A stretch of 64,000 bases of DNA from SIG440 sp045580025 (GTDB lineage Bacteria; Bacillota; Clostridia; Monoglobales; Monoglobaceae), in contig JAZNNB010000030.1 in NCBI GenBank assembly GCA_045580025.1, forward strand, positions 1 to 64,000, read 5' to 3'. This document shows, one piece after another, positions 7,627-14,494 of this stretch (within the stretch, counting starts at the first letter, position 1; each line of letters starts with the position of its first letter). Both the position numbers and the translations under genes were made by a program. A model generated the notes under the pieces. The model did not search any database, was not told the origin of the DNA, and worked only from the letters and a program-made list of their open reading frames with translations.

Positions 7627-8079
7627 CTAATACGCTCTTTTGTAACCACCGTTGCGCTTACCCTCGGTATTCCTTTTGAGGTCCTGAATTTTTTCGTCAC
7701 TGTCCTGCTTAAACTTTAAAAGCTTGTCTTCAAAGGACATTTCTTCCATTTCGCGTTTTTTGTGTGAAAATTCAAAAACCTCGGGAGCTCCCCGAAGTGC
7801 ACCGCTTTTTCTGGGGCGATCTTCCTTTTTCTTTTTTGGCTTTTCATCAGACGCTTTCTTTATAGAAAGGCTTATTTTCCCCTTTTCATCAACGGAAATA
7901 ACTTTCACCTTAACGTTTTGCCCAACTGTCAGGTGTTTTGAAATGTCGTCTACATAATCGTTTGAAACCTCCGAAATATGTACAAGACCTGTTTTCCCGT
8001 CTTCAAGCTCCACAAAAGCACCAAACGCCGCAAGCCCTGAAACCTTTCCCCGAAGCACCAATCCTTCTTCAATCTGCAT
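7627..8079 (-). CDS. S1 RNA-binding domain protein (YabR / GSP13-like)
   Basis: 150 residues. An S1 domain fills residues 4-75 (LVLRGKVSGLAAFGAFVELE, TGLVHISEVSNDYVDDISKH, GQNVKVKVISVDEKGKISLS). A basic, low-complexity linker (KPKKKKEDRPRKSG) follows, then a helical tail. It matches the single-S1 proteins found beside divIC in Firmicutes, including B. subtilis YabR. Those bind RNA or ribosomes; the exact role is unknown. The order yabP-yabQ-divIC-yabR seen here is the conserved Firmicutes order. A perfect inverted repeat (8100-8121) sits right before its Shine-Dalgarno. Confidence 0.88.
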   Translation of the reverse strand: MQIEEGLVLRGKVSGLAAFGAFVELEDGKTGLVHISEVSNDYVDDISKHLTVGQNVKVKVISVDEKGKISLSIKKASDEKPKKKKEDRPRKSGALRGAPEVFEFSHKKREMEEMSFEDKLLKFKQDSDEKIQDLKRNTEGKRNGGYKRAY

Positions 8080-8099
8080 AACTTAAAAAATCCTCCTCG

Positions 8100-8121
8100 A
8101 AATGTCATGCACCTGACATTT
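8100..8121. repeat. Inverted repeat next to the yabR-like ribosome binding site
   Basis: AAATGTCA (8100-8107) and TGACATTT (8114-8121), perfect 8-bp arms with a 6-bp spacer, directly upstream of GAGGAGG on the minus strand. Could be an operator or a leader hairpin. Confidence 0.4.
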
Positions 8122-8131
8122 TCTGTATAAA

Positions 8132-8148
8132 ACGGACAGCCTGTCCGT
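8132..8148 (-). terminator. Small hairpin after divIC
   Basis: ACGGACA / TGTCCGT arms with a 3-base loop, followed on the minus strand by TTTTAT. Probable partial terminator within the yab cluster. Confidence 0.5.
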
Positions 8149-8159
8149 ATTTTTTCAAT

Positions 8160-8471
8160 TTATTTCTGATTTATATCAATAAAAACACGTTCATTTGCTT
8201 TCACAAGCCCAAGCTTTTCTCTTGCTGTTCGTTCAACATATTCATCCGTTCCCGCTTTCTCAAGCTCATCTTTAAGCATCTGCTGTTCAATCTGTGCCGT
8301 AGCGATTTTTTCCTGATACTCTTTGGCAAGGTCATCACACTGAGAAAGGCTTATCTGCTGTTTTACTAAAGTCACCACAACATAAATGCACAAAAAGCAA
8401 ACCACCAGAAGCTTTATCAGGTTTTTTGCCGATATTTTGTTGTTTTTTTTGTTAATATCCCTTTTTGCCAT
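8160..8471 (-). CDS. divIC: Septum formation initiator (DivIC/FtsB-like)
   Basis: A 103-residue bitopic protein: basic cytoplasmic N-terminus (about 1-20), one span (LIKLLVVCFLCIYVVVTLV), then an extracytoplasmic coiled coil and the family signature YVERTAREKLGLVKANERVF near the end. DivIC joins FtsL and DivIB in the divisome and is needed for septal peptidoglycan synthesis. Its place between yabQ and the S1 gene is the conserved Firmicutes context. FtsL proteins are similar in layout, but the ERTAREKLGLV motif and the neighbours favour DivIC. Confidence 0.9.
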   Translation of the reverse strand: MAKRDINKKNNKISAKNLIKLLVVCFLCIYVVVTLVKQQISLSQCDDLAKEYQEKIATAQIEQQMLKDELEKAGTDEYVERTAREKLGLVKANERVFIDINQK

Positions 8472-8563
8472 AGGTCCTATCCCTCACAAAAGCAACATGA
8501 ATACACTCTTCCTATTCTAATGCAATTATATATCAACGCATCCCCTTTGTCAATACTTACACC

Positions 8564-9073
8564 CTACTTTTTTCTCAGCATAATCCCTGCTTTTTTCATT
8601 CTAAGTCTTGCCTTGTCACCGTTTCTTTTTGCCACCTGTTTTGCACGTCTTATTTTTTGCCCTGTATACCACATAACAATATGTATAGGCCGTCTTAATG
8701 CCTTCATAATAAGTGCTATGGGAAAAAGCAAAACCTTTAAGACTCTTCGTGTGATTTCAACCGTCCACTTAACCAAAAATGTTCCGGCATTCAAAACTTT
8801 GTTTTTCACAATAGTCGCATAGGAAACAGCACCCAAACCCCAGCCGATAAATCCCTGCCATCGGATTTCTCCACTGTTTCTGAGATATGCCGCAACAAAC
8901 AATAAAACTCCCGCCAGCGTCATAAATAGTATATCCTCAATATTTACCACTGCATCGGTGGGTCTCTTTATTCTGCGGCTTACTCTCAGGATATCATAAA
9001 GAAATGCAGCACAAATACCCGATGCAAAGCTAAAAAAGAAGAAAACCGTTTCTGACCAAACCGTCGAATACAT
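8564..9073 (-). CDS. yabQ: Spore cortex biosynthesis protein YabQ
   Basis: A 169-residue membrane protein with an N-terminal group of spans (VFFFFSFASGICAAFLYDIL, ILFMTLAGVLLFVAAYLRN, then WQGFIGWGLGAVSYATI) and a strongly basic C-terminal third. YLYDILRVSRR-like and NIEDILFM segments match YabQ. In B. subtilis YabQ is a mother-cell (sigma-E) protein of the forespore membrane needed for cortex formation. It starts 11 bases after yabP ends, and divIC follows. Confidence 0.88.
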   Translation of the reverse strand: MYSTVWSETVFFFFSFASGICAAFLYDILRVSRRIKRPTDAVVNIEDILFMTLAGVLLFVAAYLRNSGEIRWQGFIGWGLGAVSYATIVKNKVLNAGTFLVKWTVEITRRVLKVLLFPIALIMKALRRPIHIVMWYTGQKIRRAKQVAKRNGDKARLRMKKAGIMLRKK

Positions 9074-9084
9074 TGTTTCTCTCC

Positions 9085-9366
9085 TTATCTGAAAATTTTA
9101 CCAAAAAAGCTGCCCTTTTCACTTTTGTGCCCCTCAGCATATTCTATGCTGTCTATTTCGCCCTCAATCTCCATCTCGCCCTTTTCAACATTAAGTCGGT
9201 TTATTCTCAGTCCCGCACCCTTGACCGTCATAACTCCCTCGGTGGTATACGCAACAATTTTATCTTCATCGAAGCTATCAACATCCTCTACCCCAGAAAC
9301 CGTCATATTCCGTCTTTCCTCCATTGTAATATTGTGGAGCATATCCTCGCGTCGTTTTTCTTCCAT
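9085..9366 (-). CDS. yabP: Sporulation protein YabP
   Basis: 93 residues of the YabP/YqfC type: ITMEERRNMTVSGVEDVDSF, then IVAYTTEGVMTVKGAGLRIN and KGEMEIEGEIDSIEYA. YabP belongs to the sigma-E regulon in Bacillus and works with YabQ around the forespore. AAAGGA lies about nine bases before the ATG. Just upstream, inside and after the mecA terminator, GCATATT and AATATAAT lie 13 bases apart on the minus strand. This is close to a sigma-E promoter but imperfect, so mother-cell control is inferred mainly from the family. Confidence 0.88.
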   Translation of the reverse strand: MEEKRREDMLHNITMEERRNMTVSGVEDVDSFDEDKIVAYTTEGVMTVKGAGLRINRLNVEKGEMEIEGEIDSIEYAEGHKSEKGSFFGKIFR

Positions 9367-9420
9367 TTCTATTCAATCCTTTCATCATAAACATTTTCTT
9401 TCATTTAATTATATTGGAGC

Positions 9421-9459
9421 ATAAAAAAAATATGCAGAAACCAAAAGATTTCTGCATAT
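9421..9459 (-). terminator. Terminator of mecA
   Basis: Perfect 11-bp arms (9430-9440 and 9449-9459) followed on the minus strand by eight T residues. It overlaps the end of the mecA coding region's downstream flank. Confidence 0.85.
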
Positions 9460-9464
9460 CAAGT

Positions 9465-10082
9465 TTATCCAAAATACCTCGTGATGCATTCCACCGCATT
9501 TTTCTCTATCATCAAAATTCCGTGTTCCCCCAAAACTCCTTGAATCACAACCGGCTCTTTTACTTTCTCGGCAAACTCAGAAAGAGTGTTTTCAAGCTTG
9601 AAAAGTCCGAATGTGTCTGCAGGATCAAGCTCCAGAAAAAATTCTCCCTGATATTTCATAAGCCGGCTTTCGCCCATATACTCGCAGGCAATTTCCCTGA
9701 CACCCGCACATAAAGCCTCAAAATCAGTGAATCTGAAAACTCTGAGAGGCTGTTTGCTTGGTCTTCGCCTGATTTTAAACTCCACTTGTTTCACGCGTTT
9801 TCCTGCATTGACCAAAGCCTGGGCAAACTCTTTTTCATTTTTAATTTTGCTTATAACCAGTACGAATCCATTGTTGTCCGAGGTAGCCGTTTCAACCATA
9901 AGCTGCGACCTTTCAACATGAAAATCCAAATCCCGTTCAGCAAGTCTCAGTGCATGATGAAACATATTCTGCGCCTCAGGGGTGTGGTCGGTAAAATTTT
10001 TCAAATCCACATTCCAGGCTAAGATATCCTCTGCCTCAATAACAATTTTTATTTTGTCTTCGCTGAGTTTTTCAATCCGCAT
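9465..10082 (-). CDS. mecA: Adaptor protein MecA
   Basis: 205 residues with the two-part MecA layout. The N-terminal target-binding domain starts RIEKLSEDKIKIVIEAEDIL and includes the family's W-x-V-D-LKNF turn. A charged linker (about 100-110) leads to the C-terminal ClpC-binding domain (RVFRFTDFEALCAGVREIAC to the end). MecA delivers substrates to the ClpC-ClpP protease; in Bacillus it targets ComK. GGAGGTG sits 8 bases before the ATG at 10082; the in-frame TTG one codon earlier is less likely. Strong terminator follows. Confidence 0.88.
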   Translation of the reverse strand: MRIEKLSEDKIKIVIEAEDILAWNVDLKNFTDHTPEAQNMFHHALRLAERDLDFHVERSQLMVETATSDNNGFVLVISKIKNEKEFAQALVNAGKRVKQVEFKIRRRPSKQPLRVFRFTDFEALCAGVREIACEYMGESRLMKYQGEFFLELDPADTFGLFKLENTLSEFAEKVKEPVVIQGVLGEHGILMIEKNAVECITRYFG

Positions 10083-10159
10083 CAAACATTCACCTCCACA
10101 GCATAATAAATATATGTCAAAGCATTTAAAAATTTGCCTCTTAAATAATACCTTGTCTA

Positions 10160-10187
10160 ATTATACAACATTTTGTCGCATTTGAAA
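10160..10187 (-). promoter_or_regulatory. Possible mecA promoter
   Basis: On the minus strand TTTCAA (10182-10187) and a perfect TATAAT (10160-10165) are 16 bases apart, about 80 bases before the mecA start. The -35 is weak. Confidence 0.4.
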
Positions 10188-10237
10188 AGACTAAATTTTT
10201 TCCAAATAAATTTTTAATCAAAACAATATTTTTCCTA

Positions 10238-10266
10238 TTGAAATTTTCAAAAAAATATGCTAAGAT
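10238..10266 (+). promoter_or_regulatory. Sigma-A promoter of the 6S-like RNA
   Basis: TTGAAA (10238-10243), a 17-base spacer and TAAGAT (10261-10266) with an extended -10 TG. No open reading frame of substance follows, which points to a noncoding transcript starting near 10273. Confidence 0.65.
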
Positions 10267-10272
10267 ACCATT

Positions 10273-10485
10273 ACAAAAACAAACGCTACCCTGCGATGTA
10301 CGTAATTTGGGCACAATGTAAAACCAACACATTTTCAAAGGGATTTTTTCTCCGGATGCGGCGCACATGCCTCCCACAGATTTCTGCGGCCAGTGGACTT
10401 GTAATGTATTCGGGATTTAGCCCACCTGCCATGCAGGTTTTTACCTTGACCCACCTACGGCATAGGCGGGGCTTTGTTTTTTTAT
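10273..10485 (+). ncRNA. Structured noncoding RNA, probable 6S RNA
   Basis: About 210 bases, preceded by an extended -10 promoter and ending in a T-run (GGGGCTTTGTTTTTTT). The two ends pair: AAAAACAAA near 10275 with TTTGTTTTT at the 3' end, CCCTGC (10289-10294) with GCGGGG (10466-10471), then ATG with CAT. This gives a long terminal stem around a large interior, as in 6S RNA. The 5' segment CCCTGCGATGTACGT resembles the CCCUGCGGUGUUCG start of several 6S RNAs as I recall them, and the 3' part CTTGACCCACCTACGGC also looks 6S-like. 6S RNA binds sigma-70-type holoenzyme and mimics an open promoter. A different trans-acting RNA is possible. Part of the otherwise gene-free stretch 10083-10586. 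Confidence 0.5.
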
Positions 10486-10525
10486 ACCTTTTTTGAATGA
10501 ACTTTCAAAAAATTTCTCAAAAACC

Positions 10526-10553
10526 TTGACAAAATCTTTAATTTATATAAAAT
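10526..10553 (+). promoter_or_regulatory. Sigma-A promoter of rsmD-coaD
   Basis: TTGACA (10526-10531), 16-base spacer, TAAAAT (10548-10553), 33 bases ahead of the rsmD start. Confidence 0.65.
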
Positions 10554-10567
10554 ATAAGTATACTTAT
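10554..10567. repeat. Perfect 14-bp palindrome at the rsmD transcription start
   Basis: ATAAGTATACTTAT is fully self-complementary, abuts the -10 and covers the expected start point, the right place for a repressor site. Confidence 0.4.
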
Positions 10568-10586
10568 CTGATAATGGGGTGATTGT

Positions 10587-11150
10587 GTGCGGGTTATTTC
10601 AGGCTCTGCAAGAGGCAGAAAGCTCGTGTCACCGGAAGGTTTTGACACCCGTCCCACCACCGACAGAGTTAAAGAATCGCTTTTCAACATAATTATGCCG
10701 CATCTTCCGGCAGATAGTGTCCTTGACCTTTTTTCAGGCAGCGGCGCTCTGGGGATTGAGACTCTGAGCCGTGGTTCAAACCACTGCACTTTTGTTGAAA
10801 ACTGCAAAAATGCCCAAAAGGTTACAGCCGAAAACATTGCCCTTGCCCGTGTAAAAGACCGGGCCAATATAGTTTTTGGTGATGCCCTGGCATTTCTTGA
10901 CAAAACGACCGGTCAATTTGATTTGATTTTTCTTGACCCACCATATAACACTGGTCTTTTGTCTAAATCACTAACCAAGATTTATGAAAACAATCTCCTT
11001 TCAGCCGATGGCATAATCGTTGCTGAAAGCGAATATATGGGCGAAGAGCCCTCATCAGATTTTTTCGACATAAAAAGATATGCAAAATACGGCAAAACCA
11101 CGATTTTCATTTTGCAGAAAAAGACTTTGCAGGGAGAGGAAAACATATGA
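10587..11150 (+). CDS. rsmD: 16S rRNA (guanine966-N2)-methyltransferase RsmD
   Basis: 187 residues, class I methyltransferase. Family start MRVISGSARGRKLVSPEG, the SAM-binding motif VLDLFSGSGALGIETLSRGS, and the catalytic LIFLDPPYNTG are all visible. It methylates the exocyclic amine of G966 in 16S rRNA using SAM. The start is GTG with GGGGTGATT upstream. Its last codon overlaps the ATG of coaD (ATGA), the usual rsmD-coaD arrangement in Firmicutes. Confidence 0.95.
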   Translation: MRVISGSARGRKLVSPEGFDTRPTTDRVKESLFNIIMPHLPADSVLDLFSGSGALGIETLSRGSNHCTFVENCKNAQKVTAENIALARVKDRANIVFGDALAFLDKTTGQFDLIFLDPPYNTGLLSKSLTKIYENNLLSADGIIVAESEYMGEEPSSDFFDIKRYAKYGKTTIFILQKKTLQGEENI

Positions 11151-11626
11151 AAGTAGCTGTCTATCCGGGAAGCTTTGACCCATGCACAAACGGGCATCTT
11201 GATATTATCACCCGTGCATCAGGTCTTTTTGAAAAAGTGGTTGTAGCGGTTTTGATTAACGAAAAAAAACACCCTCTCTTTTCTCTTGAAGAAAGAGTTG
11301 ATATGCTGGAAACGGTGACAAAGCATCTCGAAAACGTTGAAGTTATTGCATTTTCTGGGCTGCTGGCTGACTTTATGAGACAGAACAATTATTCAATCAT
11401 CATAAAAGGGCTTCGTGCGGTTTCTGACTTTGAATATGAATTCCAGATGGCTCTTACCAACCGAACGCTCTTTGACAAAATCGAAACTGTTTTCATTCCA
11501 TCAAGTTCCGAGTTTATGTTTCTCAGTTCCAGCATAGTAAAAGAAGTTGCAAAATACAACGGCGACCTTACACCGTTGGTTCCAAAAGAATTGGTGCCAC
11601 GGATTACCAGCCGTTTTGGATATTAA
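11147..11626 (+). CDS. coaD: Phosphopantetheine adenylyltransferase
   Basis: 159 residues, nucleotidyltransferase fold. KVAVYPGSFDPCTNGHLDII holds the (T/H)xGH motif, and FMFLSSSIVKEVAKYNGDL is the second ATP-binding motif. It adenylates 4'-phosphopantetheine to dephospho-CoA, the fourth step of CoA synthesis. The gene overlaps rsmD by four bases. Length and motifs are complete. Confidence 0.96.
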   Translation: MKVAVYPGSFDPCTNGHLDIITRASGLFEKVVVAVLINEKKHPLFSLEERVDMLETVTKHLENVEVIAFSGLLADFMRQNNYSIIIKGLRAVSDFEYEFQMALTNRTLFDKIETVFIPSSSEFMFLSSSIVKEVAKYNGDLTPLVPKELVPRITSRFGY

Positions 11627-11656
11627 ATTCCGTATAATTTTAAGGAGGTAACAAAT

Positions 11657-12121
11657 ATGGACGTAGGTGCTTTGGATTTAATAAGCGAATTGGAGGATAT
11701 TATCGACAAAGGTGTGGCTGTTCCTTTCACAGGCCGCTGTATGCTCGACAAAGAGGAGCTTCTTGAAATCATTCAGGAAATCCGCCTCAAACTCCCCACA
11801 GACCTTGAACAGGCTAAATGGATAAAGGCTGAACGCCAGAATATTATCAACGATGCCAACAAAGAAGCTGAGGAAATCATCAAGATAGCAAACGACAAGC
11901 TTATTGCTATGATTGACGAAAATGAAATTACAAAGAAAGCTATGGCGGCAGCTGCTGAAATTACAACAACCGCAAATCAAGAAGCTCAGGCTGCAAAAAA
12001 TTCTTCTTACCAGTATGCAGACTATCTTCTTGAAAATGTTGAAACTGTTGTTCAGAAGACCATCCGTGACCTTGAACAGTGCATTACCATTGTCAAGGAA
12101 AACAGAAATCAGCTTAAATAA
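11657..12121 (+). CDS. Conserved coiled-coil protein of unknown function
   Basis: 154 residues. A short N-terminal helical head (LDLISELEDIIDKG, then GRCMLDKEELLEIIQEIRLK) precedes a long, Ala/Glu/Lys/Gln-rich coiled coil (about 50-150). It resembles DivIVA or ATP-synthase b-type stalk helices in composition, but lacks their signatures and has no membrane span. Proteins of this kind are often found beside coaD in Clostridia, usually labelled only ATPase-like or hypothetical. AAGGAGG precedes the ATG; it lies 30 bases after coaD and is probably in the same operon. Possible role in envelope or division scaffolding is speculation. Confidence 0.6.
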   Translation: MDVGALDLISELEDIIDKGVAVPFTGRCMLDKEELLEIIQEIRLKLPTDLEQAKWIKAERQNIINDANKEAEEIIKIANDKLIAMIDENEITKKAMAAAAEITTTANQEAQAAKNSSYQYADYLLENVETVVQKTIRDLEQCITIVKENRNQLK

Positions 12122-12140
12122 ATTTTCATAGAATACTTTT

Positions 12141-12244
12141 AGCAAAGTAGGATATGGTGCGTTAAGTGAGAGCCAGACGGGAAGTTGCTGACTCTACGAA
12201 AAGTCCCAAAGGGGCTTGCGGTGCCTTGTCCGCATTCCGTTGCT
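12141..12244 (+). ncRNA. Tetrahydrofolate (THF) riboswitch
   Basis: The conserved core GGTGCGTTAAGTG, then GACGGGAAGTTG, CGAA, and TGCGGTGCCTTGTCCGCATTCCG in order matches the THF aptamer (Rfam THF class). Outer arms AGCAA (12141-12145) and TTGCT (12240-12244) form P1. It sits in the leader of folT-folC, the standard location. It should sense reduced folates and lower expression when they are plentiful. A hairpin with a T-run follows at 12281-12317. Confidence 0.9.
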
Positions 12245-12280
12245 GCACAGAATTTGATTGCTTTTTAAAACAAACAAATT

Positions 12281-12317
12281 ACAAAAGCCTTTTGCAGTGA
12301 TGTGAAAGGCTTTTTGT
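12281..12317 (+). terminator. Expression-platform hairpin after the THF riboswitch
   Basis: ACAAAAGCCTTT pairs with AAAGGCTTTTTGT, with T-richness in the 3' arm. Its place between the aptamer and folT suggests that it is the regulated terminator. Confidence 0.65.
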
Positions 12318-12351
12318 GTGCAAATTTAAATCAGAAAGGTTCTGTTTTTTT

Positions 12352-12888
12352 ATGAATTCTTCAAGATTTGGGCCTAAAAAGCTTGTATTTATGTCGCTCT
12401 TTGCGGGACTCACCATTATCTGTGTCAGATTTTTGTCATTTGAAACCACAATAATCCGTGTATCGTTAGGATTTATCCCTCTTTCTCTGGCAGGCATGGT
12501 TTTAGGTCCTATTCCTGCGGGGATTGTAGGCGTAATTGCGGACGTCTTGGGTATGCTTATAAGCAGCCGTGGCGGGATTTATTTTTTTCCATTTGCAATC
12601 AGCGAATTTCTCTATGGCGTGACCTTTGGTCTTATCCTCTACCAAAAAAACCCGTCTTTTCTGCGTCTTATAATTTCACTTTTTATTCAATTTGTGATAA
12701 TAAATCTTATTCTTGGCTCTATTTGGATTTATCTTTACAATCTCCTTATTATCGGGTCTCCAAAAACTTTTGGGCTTGTTTTTGGTAGCCGCATAATCTC
12801 TGCCGCTGTTCAGTTTCCTGTTCAGCTGGTGGTCATAAACCTTATGAAAAACTACCTTGCACCTCAGCTTGGCAAGTTCAAAATTTGA
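12352..12888 (+). CDS. folT: ECF transporter S component, folate-specific (FolT-like)
   Basis: 178 residues with about six membrane spans. The region VSLGFIPLSLAGMVLGPIPA, then IADVLG, resembles the FolT family S components, and YFFPFAISEFLYGVTFGLIL follows. S components bind the vitamin and dock on a shared ECF energy module, which is not encoded here. The THF riboswitch upstream and folC downstream make folate the likely substrate. The ATG at 12352 (AAAGG upstream) is preferred over an in-frame GTG at 12316, which lies inside the terminator hairpin. Confidence 0.87.
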   Translation: MNSSRFGPKKLVFMSLFAGLTIICVRFLSFETTIIRVSLGFIPLSLAGMVLGPIPAGIVGVIADVLGMLISSRGGIYFFPFAISEFLYGVTFGLILYQKNPSFLRLIISLFIQFVIINLILGSIWIYLYNLLIIGSPKTFGLVFGSRIISAAVQFPVQLVVINLMKNYLAPQLGKFKI

Positions 12889-12906
12889 CAAAGGACGAAA
12901 AATCAA

Positions 12907-14202
12907 ATGCAAAAGAATTTCAAAAAATTCGCAAACAGTTTTCAAGCCGTGGCACGACTTGAGCTTGAGGGAATAAGCTGCCTGATGAAGCATCTTGGAA
13001 ATCCTCAGGACAGCTTAAAATTTATTCACGTAGCGGGAACCAACGGGAAAGGTTCTGTCTGCAGCTTTCTTCAAAACATCTTTACCGATGCAGGATACCG
13101 AACAGGAAAATATACCTCCCCAAACCTTATAAGTGTTTGTGAGCGTATTTCCGTTGACGGGGAACTGATTTCCGAAAACGATATAAACCGCATTTTAAAG
13201 GGTGTGGAAACAGCCGCAAACAAGGTAAAGGAAGAAATCTGCGATTTCCCCACCCAGTTTGAAATTTGGACAGCTGCAGCTTTTTGTTATTTTAAAGAAA
13301 AGAACTGTGACATAGTGATCCTCGAAACAGGGCTCGGGGGGACACACGATGCAACCAACATCATAAAATCGCCTCTTGCCTCTGTTATAACCACTATAGA
13401 CATCGACCATACTGAATATCTGGGCGACACCATAGAAAAAATTGCCGCCGAAAAGGCGGGGATAATAAAAAAACCACTAAGAGCGACTTCTTCTGGTATT
13501 GTGATTTCTTCTCCACAAGACCCTGATGCAGAAAAGGTTTTGAAAGATATCTGCCTTGAAAGAAAGAATAAACTTGTTTTTTCTTCTGTAGCGTCACTCA
13601 CAAAAACCGAGGACTTTTGCGAAATTTTTGACTATACATCACCTTCAGGAAAAGTGATAAAAGATATAAAATGTGGTATTTCAGGTTTCTATCAGCCTCA
13701 AAACGCTGCCGTTGCCATTGAAACTGCGCTCTGTCTTGGCATAGACGAAAAATATATAAAAAGCGGAATCCAGAAAGCGAAAAACCCCGGACGGTTTGAA
13801 ATCATCAGTCGAAACCCTACGGTGATATATGACGGCGCTCACAACAAAAACGGAATGACAGCCCTTGCCTCTTCCTTGAAAAGATATTTCCCGTTGTGGC
13901 AGGGGGCAACCTTTATTATGGCTTTTATGGGGGATAAGGACATTTCTGGCGAACTTGAAATTTTGAAAAAAGAAGGTCTGTTGAAACATTCAGAAATTTT
14001 TGCCGTCAAGGTGAAAAACAATCCCCGTGCGGCAGAAACAGACTTTGTGGTGAAAGCCGCAAAAAAAATAGGCATCACGGTTACACCATATAAACAGCTA
14101 AAAGACGCCTATTCCTATGCTCTCGCTCTTTTTAAACCGGTCATTCTCTGTGGTTCTCTTTATCTTTACAAAGACCTTGACGAATTCTCAAAGGAAATAT
14201 AA
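12907..14202 (+). CDS. folC: Folylpolyglutamate synthase / dihydrofolate synthase
   Basis: 431 residues, Mur-ligase-like fold. The P-loop FIHVAGTNGKGSVCSF near residue 40, the omega-loop region TSPNLISVCERI, ETGLGGTHDATNII and IDIDHTEYLGDTIEKIAAEK are all present. The C-terminal ligase domain begins about 290 (FEIISRNPTVIYDGAHN). It adds glutamate to folates, trapping them in the cell, and may also make dihydrofolate from dihydropteroate. It starts 18 bases after folT (RBS AAGGACG), so the THF riboswitch controls both uptake and retention of folate. Confidence 0.95.
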   Translation: MQKNFKKFANSFQAVARLELEGISCLMKHLGNPQDSLKFIHVAGTNGKGSVCSFLQNIFTDAGYRTGKYTSPNLISVCERISVDGELISENDINRILKGVETAANKVKEEICDFPTQFEIWTAAAFCYFKEKNCDIVILETGLGGTHDATNIIKSPLASVITTIDIDHTEYLGDTIEKIAAEKAGIIKKPLRATSSGIVISSPQDPDAEKVLKDICLERKNKLVFSSVASLTKTEDFCEIFDYTSPSGKVIKDIKCGISGFYQPQNAAVAIETALCLGIDEKYIKSGIQKAKNPGRFEIISRNPTVIYDGAHNKNGMTALASSLKRYFPLWQGATFIMAFMGDKDISGELEILKKEGLLKHSEIFAVKVKNNPRAAETDFVVKAAKKIGITVTPYKQLKDAYSYALALFKPVILCGSLYLYKDLDEFSKEI

Positions 14203-14220
14203 AAAAATTCAAAACAGCTA

Positions 14221-14249
14221 TTGACAAAAGCCTTTTGTTATGCTAAAAT
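14221..14249 (+). promoter_or_regulatory. Promoter of tRNA-Gly
   Basis: TTGACA (14221-14226), 17-base spacer, TAAAAT (14244-14249) with extended -10 TGC. The spacer itself holds the dyad ACAAAAGCCTTTTGT. Confidence 0.8.
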
Positions 14250-14282
14250 ATCATTCGTGGTGAATGTATGCCACGAAAATCT

Positions 14283-14357
14283 GCGGGAGTGGCTCAGTGG
14301 TAGAGCGTCACCTTGCCAAGGTGAACGTCGCGAGTTCGAATCTCGTCTTCCGCTCCA
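14283..14357 (+). tRNA. tRNA-Gly (anticodon GCC)
   Basis: A complete cloverleaf with encoded CCA. Acceptor arms are 14283-14289 and 14347-14353 (one G-U pair). The anticodon GCC at 14315-14317 sits in the loop TTGCCAA. GTTCGAATC gives the T loop. Discriminator T and CCA end at 14357. It is transcribed alone, with its own promoter and terminator. Confidence 0.97.
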
Positions 14358-14362
14358 ATTTT

Positions 14363-14389
14363 AAAAGTCGCACAAATGTGCGACTTTTT
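14363..14389 (+). terminator. Terminator of tRNA-Gly
   Basis: AAAAGTCGCAC / GTGCGACTTTTT stem with loop AAAT, followed by GTTTTT. Confidence 0.9.
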
Positions 14390-14426
14390 GTTTTTCCTAA
14401 CTTTTTTGCTTTTTTCGCATATTCCC

Positions 14427-14455
14427 TTGACTTTAAAATACCACTAAGCTATAAT
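14427..14455 (+). promoter_or_regulatory. Sigma-A promoter of the DUF4838 gene
   Basis: TTGACT (14427-14432), 17-base spacer, perfect TATAAT (14450-14455). Confidence 0.8.
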
Positions 14456-14494
14456 GACGATGTAAACAAATTTTACCATCTTGGAGGCAAAAAA

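Noticed and set aside
10141..10377. Small open frame on the minus strand in the spacer before rsmD
   Set aside because: No ribosome binding site or protein-like pattern; the stretch is better explained as a structured RNA on the plus strand.
10273..10485. tmRNA, SRP RNA or RNase P RNA as alternative names for the structured RNA
   Set aside because: No tRNA-like CCA end or tag peptide, no SRP GGAA tetraloop helix, and no RNase P core motifs were found.
14264..14494. N-terminal extension of the DUF4838 frame
   Set aside because: It runs through the tRNA-Gly gene, its terminator and the DUF4838 promoter; the ATG at 14495 has a strong ribosome binding site.
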